Positions 61,306 through 64,000 of a DNA stretch of 64,000 nucleotides are shown piece after piece. The position numbers and the translations under genes are program-made. The stretch covers positions 3,782,001-3,846,000 of the forward strand of contig NZ_JAUSXV010000001.1 in the NCBI RefSeq assembly GCF_030816295.1, read 5' to 3'. Under the pieces are notes generated by a model. That model searched no databases. It was not told where the DNA came from and saw only the letters and a list, made by a program, of their open reading frames with translations. This DNA comes from Microbacterium natoriense (lineage in GTDB: Bacteria; Actinomycetota; Actinomycetes; Actinomycetales; Microbacteriaceae). Every line of letters starts with the position of its first letter. Positions within the stretch are counted from its first letter, which is position 1.

Positions 61306-61878
61306 ATGGCCGCCTCTTCGAACAAGCCCGAGCTCCACGTCGATTCTGTCGCGGAGTGGGAAGCCTGGTTGAGCGCTGATCCCGACCCGAACGGCGTGCG
61401 GCTGCGTGTGCGGAAGAAGGCGTCACGCCTGTCAGGGATCTCCTATGCGGAGGCGCTCGACGTCGCCCTGTGCTTCGGGTGGATCGACGGACAGACAGCA
61501 TCCCTCGATGCCGACTACTACCTGCACACCTTCACGCCCCGACGTCCGCGCAGTCTGTGGTCGAAGGTCAACATCGGTCACGTCGCGAGGCTGATCGCCG
61601 AGGGGCGCATGCGCCCGGAGGGTCAGCGCGAGATCGACCGCGCGAAGGCGGACGGACGCTGGGATGCCGCCTACCGGCAGAGCGACGGCGAGGTGCCGGT
61701 CGAGCTCCAGGATGCTCTGGATGCCGACCCGGAGGTCGCCCGGGCGTACGCGGCACAGTCGGCGCAGAACCGGTTCGCGATGGCGTTCCGGGTGTCTCAG
61801 CTCAAGCGGCCAGAGTCGCGCGCCTCGCGGGTCGCCCAGTACGTGGAGATGCTCAAGCGGGGCGAGACCCTGCACTGA
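61306..61878 (+). CDS. YdeI/OmpD-associated family protein
   Basis: A 190-residue protein of the YdeI family. It has VAEWEAWLSADPDPNGVRLRVRKKAS, the conserved YAEALDVALCFGWIDGQTASLD and FTPRRPRSLWSKVNIGHVARLIAEGRM. Such proteins are small and widespread; the biochemical role is unknown. The ATG at 61306 follows an AGCGCCG-rich gap with no obvious ribosome-binding site. The stop is followed at once by the 8-base tandem repeat. Confidence 0.85.
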   Translation: MAASSNKPELHVDSVAEWEAWLSADPDPNGVRLRVRKKASRLSGISYAEALDVALCFGWIDGQTASLDADYYLHTFTPRRPRSLWSKVNIGHVARLIAEGRMRPEGQREIDRAKADGRWDAAYRQSDGEVPVELQDALDADPEVARAYAAQSAQNRFAMAFRVSQLKRPESRASRVAQYVEMLKRGETLH

Positions 61879-61882
61879 TCCC

Positions 61883-61921
61883 CGCCTGGTCGCCTGGTCG
61901 CCTGGTCGCCTGGTCGCCTGG
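61883..61921. repeat. 8-bp tandem repeat
   Basis: Four full copies of CGCCTGGT and a seven-base partial copy lie between the YdeI-like gene and the amidotransferase. Copy number may vary between strains. It is not inside a coding frame. Confidence 0.8.
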
Positions 61922-61964
61922 AGTAACGATTCGACCCGCGCCGGAGCTCACGCGCCGCGCTCAG

Positions 61965-61970
61965 TAGAAT
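61965..61970 (+). promoter_or_regulatory. Leaderless -10 box for the amidotransferase
   Basis: TAGAAT is followed by CTCCGA and the GTG at 61977. Confidence 0.5.
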
Positions 61971-61976
61971 CTCCGA

Positions 61977-62696
61977 GTGGCTTCGCTTCTCTACGTCTGC
62001 GTGCGACCCGAGATCGGGGCGGCGGATGCCGAGCACGCCTCGTTCCGGAGGGCGCTCGGCGCAGACGTCGTCGACAGGCTCGATCTGCTCGACGAGAGGC
62101 TCGACCTCGACCGGCTCGAGCGGTATCGCGGAGTCGTGGTGGGCGGCTCGCCGTTCAACGTGAGCGACCCGTCGAAATCGTCCGCGCAGCTGCGCGTCGA
62201 GGCCGATCTCGAGCGCATCGCCGGCGCGGCGATCGATGCGAGGATCGCCGCGTTCTTCACGTGCTTCAGCATCGGAGTCCTGACGCGGATGCTGGGTGGA
62301 GAGGTCGCGAACGACACTCCCGAGTCGGCGAGCGCGACAGTCATCGAGACCACGGCCGAGGGCGACGCCGATCCGGTGTTCGGCCCGAGTGCCCCGGCGC
62401 TCACCGTGTTCACCGCCCATAAGGAGAGCGCGGTCGCGGTACCTGACGGCGCCGTGCTGCTCGCCACGAACGAGGTCTGCCCGGTGCAGGCGTACCGCGT
62501 CGGAACGCATCTGTACGCCGCGCAGTTCCATCCCGAGCCCACCCCGCGCGATTTCGCCGACCGGATGACCTTCTACCGCACGACCGGATACTTCGACCCT
62601 GAGGAGTTCGACCTCGTGCAGGGCCAGGTGCTCTCGGCATCCGTCACCGAGGGTGCCGCCCTCCTGCGCCGGTTCGCCGAGCAGTTCGCCGCCTGA
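61977..62696 (+). CDS. Class I glutamine amidotransferase-like protein
   Basis: 239 residues. The GATase1 fold is seen in VVVGGSPFNVSDPSKSS, the nucleophile elbow AFFTCFSIGVLTRM (Cys about residue 98), and the His of AAQFHPEPTPRDF (about residue 184). The usual G-x-C-x-G elbow is loosened to T-C-F-S-I-G. GMP-synthase-like amidotransferases of this size hydrolyse glutamine or act on other substrates. GTG start with a TAGAAT box six bases before, so probably leaderless. Confidence 0.85.
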   Translation: MASLLYVCVRPEIGAADAEHASFRRALGADVVDRLDLLDERLDLDRLERYRGVVVGGSPFNVSDPSKSSAQLRVEADLERIAGAAIDARIAAFFTCFSIGVLTRMLGGEVANDTPESASATVIETTAEGDADPVFGPSAPALTVFTAHKESAVAVPDGAVLLATNEVCPVQAYRVGTHLYAAQFHPEPTPRDFADRMTFYRTTGYFDPEEFDLVQGQVLSASVTEGAALLRRFAEQFAA

Positions 62697-62720
62697 CGCG
62701 ACCGGTATCGCTCACGGCTG

Positions 62721-62800
62721 CCGGTCGTTGAGCGAGCGCAGCGAAACGCACCGCCAAACCTTCACACCGGTCGTTGAGCGAGCGCAGCGAGACGAAACGC
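62721..62800. repeat. Two copies of a Microbacteriaceae GAGCGAGCGCAGCGA repeat
   Basis: CCGGTCGTTGAGCGAGCGCA at 62721 and 62767 are the start of a repeat common in Microbacterium, followed by GCGA(G/A)ACG. The inner part (GAGCGAGCGC) can form a small hairpin. The copies lie between the amidotransferase and the HNH gene, which are convergent. Confidence 0.6.
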
Positions 62801-62835
62801 GTCCTTCGTCTGTTCGTCGTCAGTCAGTCATGCGG

Positions 62836-64000
62836 TCAGGTACGCAGCACTGTGCGCCGGGCCGGCTTCGCTGGGGTGGAGTGTCGTGGGGTGCGCCATC
62901 GCTGAGCAGGGTCCCACCAGGCGGGACCGCGGATCTGGGGGATGCCGTCGTTCATGCGGATCTCCCACCCGGAATGATCGAGGGACCTGTGGTGCCACCA
63001 GCACAACGGGACCCCGTTGTCGGTGTGCGTGGGGCCGCCGCGGGCGTGTTCGGTGACGTGGTGGATTTCGCACCATGAGGCGGGGACGTGGCATCCGGGG
63101 ATGAGACATTCCCGGTCCCGAGCGACGATCGCCCGCCGCTGATGCGCGTTGAAGATCCGATCCGTCGTGGTGATGCCGACGATCCGGCCCTCGTCGAACA
63201 GCACCCGCTGGACCGCCCCGGTGCACGCGGTGTGCGCGGCCACCGACAGCGGCACCGGCGCCCCGTTCCCCGGAAGCGTCGCCCACCCCGTACCCGCGGC
63301 AAGATCCTTCGCGTCCACATGCACCACCAGCGTCGGCGCCGCGCCACCCAGCGACGGCATCTCCTCATGCCGCGCCGCGATCCCCAACGCCGCCGCAAGA
63401 GCGTCATGACGCTTCTGGCCGGGCGTGCGCGGATCGATCACATTCCGCGGATCCACATTGAACTCGTCGACCTCGTCGTCTCCCGCGGTCTCGGTGAACG
63501 CGACGCCGGGGGCGGGAGCGCCGCCGACTTTCGGGTTGTTGAACGCGTCGAAGATCTGCTGCAGCTGCGCCGCCACCTCCGGGGTGATGTTCCCGACGAG
63601 GCGATGCGCGCCCTTCTGCAACCGCCCGAGGTTCAGAAACCGCCCCTGCTGCGCGTCGCGGTCCGTGGGCTCCGCCCCATCCGGATCCAGAATCATCGCC
63701 AGCGTCGACGCGAGGTGCCGCAGATCATCCGCGGTGGCCGGAGGACCAGGCTGCTTCCCACCCGCAGCGGTGTCCGCATCCGCCTCCACGGAGGGATCCG
63801 TGTCACCCGCGGCATCCTCTTCGAGTTCTTGTGCGGCCCCGTCGGTCGCCTCGGTGTCGCGGAGTCCGCGGGCGTGCCCAGCGAGGACCTCATCCACCCA
63901 AAGGCGTTCGTCGGTCCCGATGCGGGCGCGGGCGTACTCGATCGGCGCGGTCGCGGCCAGCAACCCAGGGATGCCGACCGCCCCGTCCAGCAGCGCGTCC
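62836..64000 (-). CDS. DUF222/HNH endonuclease domain protein, 5'-truncated
   Basis: The frame stays open to the window edge (reading ...DALLDGAVGIPGLLAATAPIEYARARIGTDERLW), so the start is outside; about 387 residues are visible. The DUF222 part includes RFLNLGRLQKGAHRLVGNITPEVAAQLQQIFDAFNNP. The C-terminus is an HNH nuclease: CLIPGCHVPASWCEIHHVTEHARGGPTHTDNGVPLCWWHH. Such 13E12-type genes are multi-copy in Microbacteriaceae. Mobile-element origin is possible but not shown here. Confidence 0.9.
   Translation of the reverse strand, partial: DALLDGAVGIPGLLAATAPIEYARARIGTDERLWVDEVLAGHARGLRDTEATDGAAQELEEDAAGDTDPSVEADADTAAGGKQPGPPATADDLRHLASTLAMILDPDGAEPTDRDAQQGRFLNLGRLQKGAHRLVGNITPEVAAQLQQIFDAFNNPKVGGAPAPGVAFTETAGDDEVDEFNVDPRNVIDPRTPGQKRHDALAAALGIAARHEEMPSLGGAAPTLVVHVDAKDLAAGTGWATLPGNGAPVPLSVAAHTACTGAVQRVLFDEGRIVGITTTDRIFNAHQRRAIVARDRECLIPGCHVPASWCEIHHVTEHARGGPTHTDNGVPLCWWHHRSLDHSGWEIRMNDGIPQIRGPAWWDPAQRWRTPRHSTPAKPARRTVLRT

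Overview
The window is high-GC actinobacterial chromosome. Gene content points to the family Microbacteriaceae, most likely Microbacterium: a DUF4229/menA pair, a DUF6421 gene beside an Lrp regulator, ArfB, Lhr, Nei-type glycosylase, PspC-linked two-component genes, a DUF222/HNH endonuclease gene and Microbacteriaceae-type intergenic repeats. This placement rests on family recognition, not on a database search. No rRNA genes, CRISPR array or prophage were seen. Apart from the IS ends, every gap between genes is under 300 bases.

Layout. 0-6.4 kb: a truncated DUF2156 membrane protein, ArfB, an unusual tRNA(CAU)-like element, a WYL regulator divergent from a drug-efflux type ABC pair, and an SDR. 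6.4-12.2 kb: a five-gene, translationally coupled minus-strand cluster for making CMP-sialic acid-like (nonulosonic acid) sugars and transferring them (GT2, polysialyltransferase-like, NeuA-HAD fusion, NeuB, DUF6716 glycosyltransferase). 12.3-26.1 kb: mostly housekeeping and small regulator/enzyme pairs (lipoprotein, menA, RibD-like reductase, cupin with frameshifted HTH regulator, frameshifted hydrolase, Lrp with DUF6421, a second WYL regulator with a VOC protein, MFS transporter, threonine aldolase). 26.2-36.9 kb: a polymorphic-toxin island of visibly lower GC at its downstream end, transcribed leftward. It holds a thrombospondin-type-3 repeat membrane protein, a 2185-residue secreted RHS/YD-repeat protein with a nuclease-like tip, its immunity gene, a second orphan toxin/immunity pair, a broken IS3-family element and a truncated gene remnant. 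37.2-43.4 kb: NUDIX, esterase, secreted EEP-family phosphatase/nuclease, an ABC-F ATPase and a frameshifted PA2928-like gene. 43.5-48.8 kb: a tightly coupled four-gene operon of two unrecognised proteins, a TPR protein and a CHAT-family caspase-like protease. This is the best candidate for an undescribed system. 48.9-64 kb: small PspC protein, nucleotidyltransferase-like gene, Lhr helicase, EI24, Nei glycosylase, hexapeptide-repeat protein, a PspC/LuxR two-component locus, a LysR effector domain without HTH, a YdeI-like protein, a glutamine amidotransferase and a truncated DUF222/HNH gene.

Regulation seen in sequence. Many genes have a TANNNT-like -10 box followed by exactly six (sometimes seven) bases and then the start codon, the signature of leaderless transcripts. 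The two WYL regulators face promoters with the same geometry (GGACAG, then a TAGCYT -10 box 26 bases downstream). Inverted-repeat operator candidates sit upstream of the SDR, HTH/cupin and Lrp/DUF6421 genes. Four genes (HTH regulator, alpha/beta hydrolase, IS3 transposase, PA2928-like) each carry one single-base reading-frame break. These may be real lesions or sequencing errors.
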